In this document: positions 1-9,263 of the stretch, one piece after another | Layout: each line of letters begins with the position of its first letter | Position numbering within the stretch: the stretch's first letter is position 1 | Source: a virus | Virus record (IMG/VR): IMGVR_UViG_3300042564_002372 | Span: 45,828 to 109,827 of that record | Direction: 5' to 3' (one strand) | DNA length: 64,000 nucleotides | Notes under the pieces: generated by a model | Seen by the model: only the letters and a program-made list of their open reading frames with translations | Databases searched by the model: none | Told to the model about the DNA's origin: nothing | Made by a program: the position numbers and the translations under genes

Positions 1-3000
1 CACTGGCTTGATATTCTTGATAAGCCTTCTTCATCTTTGCAAGAAGTGCTTCTTTGAACATCAATTCATTTGCATCTGATTTTAAAAATTCTTTTAGTGA
101 TTTTATCTCATCTAAAAGTTTATTCAACTTCTCCTCATTAGGAGAAATGTCCATATCCTCCGCTTCAGCAATGAGTCGTTCTAACTCACGTAAGTCTGAA
201 ATGAAATTTGGTTTTAGTTTTAAGAAGTTTGGATTATTTTTTAGGAATTCATTGAACTCCACTCCCATGATTGTTGGAGCCTTTGGATAGTTTGATTCAA
301 ACTGATCAACAAGGTTTCTCAAGAAGCCTATTGCAGAATCAAGAGTGTCTTCAATCTGATTTGCAAGTTTTGTTAGTGCACCAATCTGCTTACCATTTTC
401 TTCTATTGATTCTTTAAGAAGTTCTGTTTCAAACTCCAACTGATCAATAATAGATTTTGAATCCCCAGAAAGTTCTGAGACGTTTTGAACTGCATCTTGC
501 AAGTATGCAAGAAGTAATTCACCATCTTCCTTCTGAGCTTCGAGGTCAGCAATCTCTTGCAATAAATCTTCTTTAGCTCTTGACAAACGCATTGCTGCAT
601 CAAGAGCCTTTCTTACAGAAGACTTTAATTTTGTACCCTTCTTAGCTCTAGCATCATCTCCACCCTTCTCAATGGTCTTGTTGATTTTCTCAAGCTCTTC
701 TTCAATAGTTAAAACATCAGCTCTTTTCTGCTTAATTGTTTTTTCTAACTCAGCTTGTTTCTCAATAACCTCATTGTGGTAATCATTGATGAGTTCTGCT
801 CTAGCATCTTGGACATTAAGATCATAAAGTTTAGGAGCAGCTTCTGTTGCCTTCTTTTCTTTTGATCTTTTAATTTGCTCTTTCTCTGTAGCAGTTAGTT
901 CTCTGCCAAGAGAGAATATTCCTTTTTCAAATCCAGGTTTTGCTTCAAATGATTTTAAATCAATTGGTATTGATTTTACAACTCTTTTACCTTTCTTACT
1001 CTTGGTAACATAAGTAAACATGAGTTGATTTTTATCACTATCAAACTCAAGTCTTCCTTTTTTAATACCACCCTTATTTTTACCTGCATTCCATTCTACA
1101 ATGGTGTTAACATTATTCATGAAGAATGCAGCTATTGGATTATTCGCAACTGCTGAAACTTTTCCTAGTTTGTAATCCTGTAGCAATTCAGGATTAATAT
1201 CTCTTTCTCCTTTGTTATCTCTGATTCTAATTGTACCATCTGGATTTTGTCCAAGAATAGTAAGCTTTGGAAAACGATAAACTTCGTTTCCATTTGAATC
1301 ATATTCTACAACTTTACCAAGAAAGTATTCTTCGCCTATTTGAAAATTTTTCTCACCATCTTTAGTTACAATCTTTACTCTCTCGCCAATCTTCTCTTCA
1401 GGAATAACTGTATTTGGTTCTTTCTTCTTTGGTGTGAATTTCTCAGGAACAGATTTCATCTCAGAGTATTCATCAAGAAACTTCTTTCTCTTCATACCCA
1501 TTTCAACAAGCTCAAATAGATCTTGAGTTAACTCATCCTCATTGATTGAACCTTTTGCTTTAATCTCTGATACAACTTTCTCAACAGCCTCAGTGTTAGG
1601 AACTCCATTCAACAATACATCATTGAATAGCTCAGCAGTGTTTACACCAGCAGTTATTAACTTATTGTTTAGGCTAGGTATTCTATTATCGTAATCAAAT
1701 ACTTTAGAAGCAGCATAGGTGAGTTTGTCAATTACAGCATCACTGTAAACACGATCACCCTTATCATCAACAACACCTTTATACTTTAAGCTAATATCCT
1801 GATAAGCTTTATCAATATACTGTGCTTGACTTTCAATAACTCGAAGTCTATTCAAGAATGATTGTCTAGTATCAGTTTGATATGCATATCCTTCTTGTTG
1901 CAATTGCAAAAATCCTTCTTCTGTATTAGCAAGAGCTCTAAGTTCTTCAAGCTCAAGATTAACAAATTCTGTAGATGTGTACTTAGCACGATTTAATATT
2001 GTGCCAAAAAGAAAATCAAACTCAAGATCTTTTGATCCTGATACATCTCCTTGTGCAATCTTTTGTGCTCTTTCTTGTTGAATTGCTTCAGCAGCATTTA
2101 TAACTTTTGAAGAATCTTTAAGCTTATCTTTAATTAAAGAGTTATTGAATATAGTGACTGCTTCATCTCTAAGCTTTTTTTGCTGACCACCATATCCATC
2201 AAACCCTCTTTCTCTAAGAGAACCAGTCATACCAAGTGTTGGTATTCCAGATGTCATGATTGCTCCAGACACACCACCAATAAATAGGTTTAGTAAACCT
2301 TCATCATCAGTTAATGCTTCTCTAGCACCATTGAAAAATAAATCATTTAGAATAGAAGCATCTCCTGTCTCATCAAGTTTTGAGAAGTAGTTCTCTGTAC
2401 CAACTTGTGCAGCATATTGCGAAGCTTCTTCAAGTGCTTCAGTTGTATTAAATGCTAACCCAGCAATGTTTCTGGCTTTGTATAAAGTTTTAGCTAATCC
2501 TTTTTCAGGAAGTGCTGAGATATACTTCCCTTGTTTAAACATTACATTGTTAATAACATTCTTTTCTCCCTTAAATGTAGAAGAGAATATTTTAGGAAGT
2601 TGTATAAAGTTAGAGGCTGATAGTAATCCAATGTTTAGTCCATAAACTGTTTTACCAGCTCTTTCTGCAAGATTATCAATTTCTTTTAAATCTTCTCCCT
2701 GTGGGACATATCCATTGTTAGCAATGTATTTGTCAATCAATGATTGTCTGAATTCCTGAGAAGCGTTAAGAGCTTCTATACCAGCTTCACCAGCAGCACC
2801 AAATGTTGCTACAATACCTCTTTCAGCTCCCATCAATGCTCTACCAGCAGCAACTCTAGCGGATGCTCCTAGCCCATTTAATGCAGAGTTTATAGCTGAA
2901 AGTCTTTGTACTTGTGGAAGAGCATTAGCAGAGCCAACAGCAGCGTCAGCAGCAGCAGCCATAGTTCTTCCTTGTGCAACAAGTCTAGATGTTAGACCAA

Positions 3001-3610
3001 TTGCTCTAAAAGCACCAGACCATGCAAAACCACCTGCAAGAGCACCTGCTGCAAATCCAAGATTTTTAATAATGTTATCAGCTAAAAAGTTAGCTGTAAA
3101 TAAATTATCTGGTTCCCACCAGTTACCTTCTCTTTCTCTTTGAGTTTTGTAATTAGCAAAAGTGGTTTCTAGATATTCATTATTGAAATCATTCAATTCC
3201 CTGCTTACTGGATTATCAAACATTGCTTTGAACTCTCCAGTCTTTGCCCACTCACCCACTCCATATACTAAACCAGCTGTACCATTTACAAATGTTGAAC
3301 CAGCAATACCAACAAACTTAGCAACACCGTTACCAAGTTTTTCTAAAGCTCCTTGCCCTCTTGCATACAATTCCTCATTATCCAATGTGGCATACACCTT
3401 TGGATATTTTCCAGATAGGTCTAAGTTTCTTGTATTAACGTATGAGAAAGTTTGTCCTTGTTGAGGAGTGCTTTCGTTCATAAGTTTATAGAAAGTATCT
3501 ACTGCACTTTCAGACTTACCACCTGTGCCTGGGCTTTGAGGAGTTTTTACAAGATTCAGAGGCTCAACCCCCAAATTTACTGGTCCAAATATTCCTACTT
3601 CTTCTTCCAT
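1..3610 (-). CDS. Very large virion/ejection-type protein (partial, C-terminus beyond the left edge)
   Basis: An uninterrupted minus-strand frame starts with ATG at 3610 (MEEEVGIFGPVNLG...) and is still open at base 2, giving at least 1203 residues. The start overlaps the stop of the upstream gene by one base (TAATG). The first 450 residues or so are rich in Gly/Ala with short hydrophobic stretches (LAGGFAWSGAF; LLNLFIGGVSGA), and the last 350 visible residues are Lys/Glu-rich and look coiled-coil. Known of the group: crAss-like phages carry several proteins of over 1000 residues after the tail genes that are packed in the capsid and ejected, among them a virion RNA polymerase. I see no DxDxD polymerase motif in the visible part, so a cargo/ejection role is inferred from position, size and composition. 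Confidence 0.75.
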   Translation of the reverse strand, partial: MEEEVGIFGPVNLGVEPLNLVKTPQSPGTGGKSESAVDTFYKLMNESTPQQGQTFSYVNTRNLDLSGKYPKVYATLDNEELYARGQGALEKLGNGVAKFVGIAGSTFVNGTAGLVYGVGEWAKTGEFKAMFDNPVSRELNDFNNEYLETTFANYKTQREREGNWWEPDNLFTANFLADNIIKNLGFAAGALAGGFAWSGAFRAIGLTSRLVAQGRTMAAAADAAVGSANALPQVQRLSAINSALNGLGASARVAAGRALMGAERGIVATFGAAGEAGIEALNASQEFRQSLIDKYIANNGYVPQGEDLKEIDNLAERAGKTVYGLNIGLLSASNFIQLPKIFSSTFKGEKNVINNVMFKQGKYISALPEKGLAKTLYKARNIAGLAFNTTEALEEASQYAAQVGTENYFSKLDETGDASILNDLFFNGAREALTDDEGLLNLFIGGVSGAIMTSGIPTLGMTGSLRERGFDGYGGQQKKLRDEAVTIFNNSLIKDKLKDSSKVINAAEAIQQERAQKIAQGDVSGSKDLEFDFLFGTILNRAKYTSTEFVNLELEELRALANTEEGFLQLQQEGYAYQTDTRQSFLNRLRVIESQAQYIDKAYQDISLKYKGVVDDKGDRVYSDAVIDKLTYAASKVFDYDNRIPSLNNKLITAGVNTAELFNDVLLNGVPNTEAVEKVVSEIKAKGSINEDELTQDLFELVEMGMKRKKFLDEYSEMKSVPEKFTPKKKEPNTVIPEEKIGERVKIVTKDGEKNFQIGEEYFLGKVVEYDSNGNEVYRFPKLTILGQNPDGTIRIRDNKGERDINPELLQDYKLGKVSAVANNPIAAFFMNNVNTIVEWNAGKNKGGIKKGRLEFDSDKNQLMFTYVTKSKKGKRVVKSIPIDLKSFEAKPGFEKGIFSLGRELTATEKEQIKRSKEKKATEAAPKLYDLNVQDARAELINDYHNEVIEKQAELEKTIKQKRADVLTIEEELEKINKTIEKGGDDARAKKGTKLKSSVRKALDAAMRLSRAKEDLLQEIADLEAQKEDGELLLAYLQDAVQNVSELSGDSKSIIDQLEFETELLKESIEENGKQIGALTKLANQIEDTLDSAIGFLRNLVDQFESNYPKAPTIMGVEFNEFLKNNPNFLKLKPNFISDLRELERLIAEAEDMDISPNEEKLNKLLDEIKSLKEFLKSDANELMFKEALLAKMKKAYQEYQAS

Positions 3611-6300
3611 TAATATATTGGGAAATTAGTGGTTTCTTTAATAAAGGCTGCGGTTACACCATTGCTGAAGCTTTCCAACTGTGGATTTATTTGCCCATTA
3701 ATTTGTTTTGGTAAAGCAACATCTCCTATCAAAAATGATTTTCTCAAGGTGTTTGTATTTTTATCAAATATATAAATTCTTGGGTAAACTACATTTGGAT
3801 TTGCCACATCTTCTTCCAAATCTCCCATTAATGAATAGTTATCACTACTGAAATTAGAAAAGTCTTGAGTCTTGAAGTATGCAGTTGTAGGCTCACCTGG
3901 CTTACTTAAGTTTGTTGTGCCACGTGCATTTAATAAATCAAATGCATTTTTCAAGTTTGGATTTGCTGGAGGTTCATATCCAGTTAAGAATTTATAATCA
4001 TTTCTTTCAATTGGAACATCATAAACTTCACCATCTTTACCAGTAATTTGTAATATATAAGTTGATGGAGATTGTAAGGTTGTTCCAGGTTGAGTTAATA
4101 TACTTGCACCAAAATCTTCTCCTAAAACAACGGATGACAAATTCTGATACATTTCTGGGTCAGTTCCTCTAAACTTCCCAAGTACAGTTATGAAATTATT
4201 TTTATAGTCTTCAGTCTTTAAATCACCTTTGGAAATAGTTGCAATCTTTCCCATTGGAACAGCTCCATTATTTTGATAAGCTTGTGCTACAAACTTATCA
4301 ATATTTTTTTGGTCAGCATCTTTAAAAGATTTTGAAATTTGGAACATGAGTGTAGAAGGAAGTTCTGTCTGCAAACCAACTGTTGTTGATTTTCTAGGAT
4401 ACAAAACCTTCTCTATCTCTCTCATTTTTTGTTCTCCAAATTTAGAACTTAATCTAATTTGTGCCTGATTCCTAAGCATTTCCTGATTTTTATCAACCGT
4501 AAGGCTTCCAAAAAAATTATACATTTCTGGATGAAGATTAACATAATCAATGAGATCTTTTTGAGAAAGATTCACTGACTCCCCACTTGCTAATTTTATA
4601 GATTCAGGTTTAACAGAAGCTACAGCTTTATTGTAGGCTTCAACATCGACTCCTTGTAGAACAGCCATTTGTTTGGCATCTTCTTGAGCCTTGTTCATTA
4701 TTGATCTTTTAGCCTCTAAGCTTTTTGCAATAGCATCTTGAGCACCAATTAAACTGTGTAAAGTTACTGGGACCTTTTCAGGATTTGTTCTGTAAAGAGT
4801 TATTAATGATGATGCCATTATTTGAGCAGTATCATTAATCTCTCCAGAATTTGGATTATTTGTTTTACCACGATAGGCAGCTGCATCAGAAAGTTTTTTC
4901 AATAGCTCTTCCTCAGTGTCTCCTGGGTTTGCCATTCTCAATGTTTCTAATGCAAGTTTATTATTTACACTATTAAATTGTGAAGCCAATTCTGAATACT
5001 CACCTTCAACCATAGCTCTAATTGCACTAGGATCAGCATCAATTGGTGCATCAACTCCTCCACCTTGAAAGTATGCTTGCTGAGCTCTAATCTTCTCCAT
5101 CTCAGCATTATGCTTTTCTTGCTCTCGTCTATCTGAAGCGAGTTTTAAAGCATAATCAGCTTGCCATTGTCTCTGTCCTTGTTCAAACTTATTGATCTCC
5201 ATGCCTACAGTGAACCAAGGATTAACAGAATACTTTCTAGAAACTTCTTTACTAGAAAGAACTTCAGACATAGAGGAGAGATAATTATCTCTATATATCA
5301 TTCCTTTAACAGCCTCAGGATTTCTAGCAACTGCTGCTAGACTTTCTGATTTTGATTCTTCAAGTTCACGATTCAATCCTTCAAAATAACTAATCTCATC
5401 ACTTATTGATTTAATTAGATCTGCATCATATTCTTTAGTCTTGGCTTTGTTTTGTTGTTCAGCTAAACTAATTTTTAAGAACTCAATTTTGCCATTATTA
5501 AACTTTATATTTTTATCAGCTGAGCTTGTAGCAATCACTCCAAGTTGTTCAGGAGTAACATCTCTAAAATTATATCTACCTTCAATAGAAAGTTGTTCAT
5601 AGTCAGCTGGTGTTAAAGCACTTTTGAAAGCATTTAATATTTTTGAAGCATCTTTACCTCTCAAGGTTTCCTCAACCATAACATTATTTATTATGGGGTT
5701 TCCTTTTTCATCTCTTAGATATCTTCCTTGCTCATCTGTTTTAAAAAGATTTGGAACAGTCTTCTCATCAATGCCCACTTCTTTTGCAATGTCTTTAATC
5801 TTTCCCCAAACATCAACAGGAGTTGTATAGTAGCCAGTATAACTAGCTCCTACAGTTGGATTATTAAACCACTCTTGATCTGTTAGATTAAATAAATAAT
5901 TGTTTGCAGGATTGTATTTTCCAGCATCAATATCTTTTTGAATTTTTTCTTGTACAGCTTTTCTCTGAGCTGTTGATTGAACAGCTGAAATAATATCAGG
6001 ATCTTTCGCAACACTACCAGCCATTCCTGCTACAGAATTAACCAACTGATAATTAGAGAAGTCAGCAGCTGCAACAGTCTTTAACTTAGAGCCAAGATCA
6101 TTAAGTTTAGATTGTAGGTATTGCTTATCCTGAGGTCTAGCAATACTAAGCCCTGCAACTTGATCTATCTGAGATTGGATTCTTTGTAACCCTTGGTCGT
6201 AACGCTGTTGCTTCTCCATACCAACAGCAACCATAGCCTCAACAGGAAGCTGTTGAATGTATGGATTAAACTGAGGTATTACATCTGTGAATGAAGCCAT
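3610..6300 (-). CDS. Large virion cargo protein, 896 aa
   Basis: Mostly helical, Gln/Lys/Glu-rich protein with no signal peptide or membrane segment. The N-terminus (ASFTDVIPQFNPYIQQLP, followed by an EKQQRYDQGL helix) resembles the opening of large virion proteins of crAss-like phages that sit in the same place, between muzzle and polymerase genes. Long stretches such as ERELEESKSES and KHNAEMEKIRAQQAYF suggest coiled coil. It shares a one-base stop/start overlap with the next gene and lies 40 bases after the 973-residue gene, so it is in the same late operon. No catalytic motif is evident. A structural or ejected internal protein is the best call; exact role unknown. Confidence 0.7.
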   Translation of the reverse strand: MASFTDVIPQFNPYIQQLPVEAMVAVGMEKQQRYDQGLQRIQSQIDQVAGLSIARPQDKQYLQSKLNDLGSKLKTVAAADFSNYQLVNSVAGMAGSVAKDPDIISAVQSTAQRKAVQEKIQKDIDAGKYNPANNYLFNLTDQEWFNNPTVGASYTGYYTTPVDVWGKIKDIAKEVGIDEKTVPNLFKTDEQGRYLRDEKGNPIINNVMVEETLRGKDASKILNAFKSALTPADYEQLSIEGRYNFRDVTPEQLGVIATSSADKNIKFNNGKIEFLKISLAEQQNKAKTKEYDADLIKSISDEISYFEGLNRELEESKSESLAAVARNPEAVKGMIYRDNYLSSMSEVLSSKEVSRKYSVNPWFTVGMEINKFEQGQRQWQADYALKLASDRREQEKHNAEMEKIRAQQAYFQGGGVDAPIDADPSAIRAMVEGEYSELASQFNSVNNKLALETLRMANPGDTEEELLKKLSDAAAYRGKTNNPNSGEINDTAQIMASSLITLYRTNPEKVPVTLHSLIGAQDAIAKSLEAKRSIMNKAQEDAKQMAVLQGVDVEAYNKAVASVKPESIKLASGESVNLSQKDLIDYVNLHPEMYNFFGSLTVDKNQEMLRNQAQIRLSSKFGEQKMREIEKVLYPRKSTTVGLQTELPSTLMFQISKSFKDADQKNIDKFVAQAYQNNGAVPMGKIATISKGDLKTEDYKNNFITVLGKFRGTDPEMYQNLSSVVLGEDFGASILTQPGTTLQSPSTYILQITGKDGEVYDVPIERNDYKFLTGYEPPANPNLKNAFDLLNARGTTNLSKPGEPTTAYFKTQDFSNFSSDNYSLMGDLEEDVANPNVVYPRIYIFDKNTNTLRKSFLIGDVALPKQINGQINPQLESFSNGVTAAFIKETTNFPIY

Positions 6301-6340
6301 ATTATTATTGTTTTATCAAATTTAGTAGTAATAGTCCAGA

Positions 6341-9262
6341 TTACATGGATTTAATTGCCTTGACAAGAGCTCCGTTTTTACCTGTAGTCATCTTCTTCTG
6401 TTTTTCCTGAGCAACTTCCATTTGCTTTGCATACAATTCAATTTCCTTTGGAGTCATGTTTCCAAATGGTGTACCAGAATATCCTGATCCTTCTAAGTTA
6501 AACTGGGCAAGAGGATTCATATTCATTGCTCTGAAGCGTGGATCAAATCTGTAATTGTAAAGGTTTTCGTATGTTTGAAGGGTTCTGTTCTCAGCCTGGT
6601 TCTGTAGATATTTAGCAGAGATAGAATTGAGAGCAGCTTGAGTAATGGCCTTTGTATTAGAAAGAGCTTGTTGTTGTCTTCCGTATTGTTGATCAAGAAT
6701 TTGTAAATTTCCTAGACCAAAATCATTTAACATTTTTCTGTTATCAGCATACACTTGATTCTTCATAGCCTGATTTAACTTAAACTGCTCACCAAGAACT
6801 TTTTGATTGGCTGCATATTTCTGTGCATTCAACGCAGCTAATGCAGCTGGATTAAATCCAATCAATCTTTGAGCAGCTCTATAATCAGCTTGGTTTTGAT
6901 TAATATTCTCCTGTAGAGAAATATCAAACGGAACAGTTAGCTGTGGCTGTAAAGTTTGTGCTTGTACAGGCTCTAATTGATTTTGAGCAAGAGCTAGCAT
7001 CTCTCCAGATAGCTGACGTGGATCAAGAGCTTCTGCATCAGTTGGTCTAACATAAGGAAGAACTTGATTAACTATATTCATCCAATTAAATTTTTCTTCA
7101 GCAGCGGGCTTAGGTCTCTGTTTAATTCCTGCCTTATCAACACTTTCAGGAACTTTAATTTCTAAACTTCCTGGTCCTCTTTGCATTTCTCTTTTACCAA
7201 GTACATTAACTCCTGGTAAATTAATGTATTCTGGATAAGTCTGTAGTTGATTTTCTAACATGTATCTAACTCCAGGTTCCAATGCTAAAGCATTTCTGTA
7301 TATTTTATCGCTAATGTCTTCACCGCCTTGAGCTTTCTTAACCGAAGCTCCTTTCTTAGCCTTTTTCACTTTACCCTGTGCTAAATCATCAGCTACAAGA
7401 TTGTATTCTTCAGCAGTGTCATTAATAGCAGATTGTAGATTAGCTAGTTTTATTTTCTCATCAGCAATAGTCTTGAGCGTTTGATTTCCTCCATACGCAT
7501 TTGCTTTCAATGATTCGAAAGTGAGTAGGTCGTATGGACTAGTAACATTTAAGTTGTCAAGTTCTGTAACAGACTTATCGATAAGTTTATTTTGTTTCTG
7601 CTCAGTTTTAGATAGGTCAGCAACATAGTTTTTAAACTTCTTACCTGCTGCTTTAGGAATACCAATCATCTCAGCACCAAACTTTGGAACTTTTAAGTTA
7701 CCAAATACTGTAAGACTAGTATTTCCTGTACCATCTTTTAATTTAACAGCAGGTTCTTCTCCTTCCACTTCAACACTTGCTTTTCCAGTAGCAGCATCTG
7801 TACCGTATTCTGCATAATCTGTATAACTATCGTTTCCTGTATCACCAAAAGAAGCACCTATTCCAGTTCTTCCCTTTCCATCAGACTCATCATGAGAATT
7901 ACCTTTAAACATTACAGTTTCTCCTCCTTCAGGAAGATGATGATTATATGAAATAGGTTCTGCATATCCACCCCAATGAGTTTTAAGATCACCACCCATA
8001 GCAAATTTATCTCTTCCTGTATACATTGCACGTTCGCTAGGAGGGGTGTAACTTTTTAAATGTCCACCTGCACGTAGTGTATCCATTGTTGGATCTGGAG
8101 CAAACAATCTAGTTAATGGTATACCTTCAAGTTCTGTTGCCACCTGTGGATTTGCAATACCACCATCTCTCATATAAGAGTAGTTTTGTTGTTGCAGTCC
8201 TTGAGTGCCTTGATCAAAAGCCATCTGCTCAATGTTACTTTGAGTTTTTCTATTAGCAGCTTCTGTTTTTCTAACATTTCCGCTGCCTACAAGATTACCA
8301 AGAGTCTGACCAGCAAACTTTCCAATCATACCTCCAACTGGACCACCAAGCAATGTACCTGCTACACTTCCAATTCCAGCACCTACTTTTCCAGCACCAG
8401 TAACGCCATATCCTTTTGGACTTCCGAGTCCAGCAGTGAGTTGAGAAAGAGCATCTCCTCCTCCCTGTTCTTGAAACTTAAAGATGTCAGTTTTTTGACC
8501 AGACGAATTCATTTTCAAAAAATCAGGATTGGTTTTGAAGTTTGAAAACATACCACCATCAGCAGCTTCTTCCAAGTCTGTGTAAATAGTGTTAGGAGCA
8601 AATGTGTTTGCTATCTCTGTACCATTCTTTGCAACAGTGGTTCCTACGCCATAGATGGGAAAGAACTCTCCTCCTGTATTAATATTATCTTCTGGACGTA
8701 CATATTTTCTTTGAACTTGCTCAGGACGTGTCATAGAAGCTTTACGAGCAACACCACTAACTTCAGCCATTTGCTGTGCTTGTTGGCGCATGTCTTTTTC
8801 TTCGCCCATTTGTTGGATACCACTAACTACGTCACCAGCTGCTTGAGCAACAGCCATTGGTCCACCAGCTTTACCAACACCCTTACCAATTTTTCCAAAC
8901 ATGTCAGCCATGCCTGATTTACCCATTGGCATTGTCTCATCACCAAAAAGAGCCTTCTTCAACTTCTTGCCATTCTTAGCACCTTTCTGTTGTGAAGCAA
9001 GTTGTGCCATTTTTAAAGCTTCCTCATCACGCATATCTTGTGTTGAGCCAGTGATGAACATATCATTCTGGTCATACAACTGTTGAAAGTTGATTGGTTG
9101 AGGATTAAACTGAAGAGATGTATTTCCTTGAATCATAGCTCCCATCTGAGCTTTCTTCAAAGCTTTCCCATGAACCTTCATAAAAGATTCTTCTGTAGGG
9201 AATTTTTTGTAAAATTCTTTCTCAGACTTAACACCTGCTATCTTTAAAATTTCAGCCTTCAT
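6341..9262 (-). CDS. Large virion cargo protein with GG-tag repeats, 973 aa
   Basis: Second of four consecutive giant late proteins. The N-terminal third has Gly/Ala-rich stretches (residues about 290-330, VGAGIGSVAGTLLGGPVGG) that resemble membrane-inserting segments of ejection proteins. The middle holds a His/Gly/Asp-rich portion (HHLPEGGETVMFKGNSHDES), and the C-terminal third is Gln/Asn-rich and helical. Short tags of the type Q/M-G-G or D-G-G recur (EQGGGDALS, RDGGIANPQ, FAMGGDLK, KAQGGEDIS), a trait shared with the adjacent 1433-residue protein. The gap to that gene is one base. The C-terminus ends Lys-rich (KKMTTGKNGALVKAIKSM). No enzyme motif seen; an internal virion protein delivered with the DNA is inferred. 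Confidence 0.7.
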   Translation of the reverse strand: MKAEILKIAGVKSEKEFYKKFPTEESFMKVHGKALKKAQMGAMIQGNTSLQFNPQPINFQQLYDQNDMFITGSTQDMRDEEALKMAQLASQQKGAKNGKKLKKALFGDETMPMGKSGMADMFGKIGKGVGKAGGPMAVAQAAGDVVSGIQQMGEEKDMRQQAQQMAEVSGVARKASMTRPEQVQRKYVRPEDNINTGGEFFPIYGVGTTVAKNGTEIANTFAPNTIYTDLEEAADGGMFSNFKTNPDFLKMNSSGQKTDIFKFQEQGGGDALSQLTAGLGSPKGYGVTGAGKVGAGIGSVAGTLLGGPVGGMIGKFAGQTLGNLVGSGNVRKTEAANRKTQSNIEQMAFDQGTQGLQQQNYSYMRDGGIANPQVATELEGIPLTRLFAPDPTMDTLRAGGHLKSYTPPSERAMYTGRDKFAMGGDLKTHWGGYAEPISYNHHLPEGGETVMFKGNSHDESDGKGRTGIGASFGDTGNDSYTDYAEYGTDAATGKASVEVEGEEPAVKLKDGTGNTSLTVFGNLKVPKFGAEMIGIPKAAGKKFKNYVADLSKTEQKQNKLIDKSVTELDNLNVTSPYDLLTFESLKANAYGGNQTLKTIADEKIKLANLQSAINDTAEEYNLVADDLAQGKVKKAKKGASVKKAQGGEDISDKIYRNALALEPGVRYMLENQLQTYPEYINLPGVNVLGKREMQRGPGSLEIKVPESVDKAGIKQRPKPAAEEKFNWMNIVNQVLPYVRPTDAEALDPRQLSGEMLALAQNQLEPVQAQTLQPQLTVPFDISLQENINQNQADYRAAQRLIGFNPAALAALNAQKYAANQKVLGEQFKLNQAMKNQVYADNRKMLNDFGLGNLQILDQQYGRQQQALSNTKAITQAALNSISAKYLQNQAENRTLQTYENLYNYRFDPRFRAMNMNPLAQFNLEGSGYSGTPFGNMTPKEIELYAKQMEVAQEKQKKMTTGKNGALVKAIKSM

Positions 9263-9263
9263 A

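Noticed and set aside
1-3610. Virion RNA polymerase call for the partial left-edge gene
   Set aside because: No DxDxD or other polymerase motif in the visible 1203 residues; it could lie beyond the edge.
5624-5830. Plus-strand frames of 60-120 codons inside the cargo and tail genes (for example 8186-8545, 9354-9695, 34445-34942, 35171-35530)
   Set aside because: They lie antisense within long genes with strong coding character, and have no leader or neighbour support.
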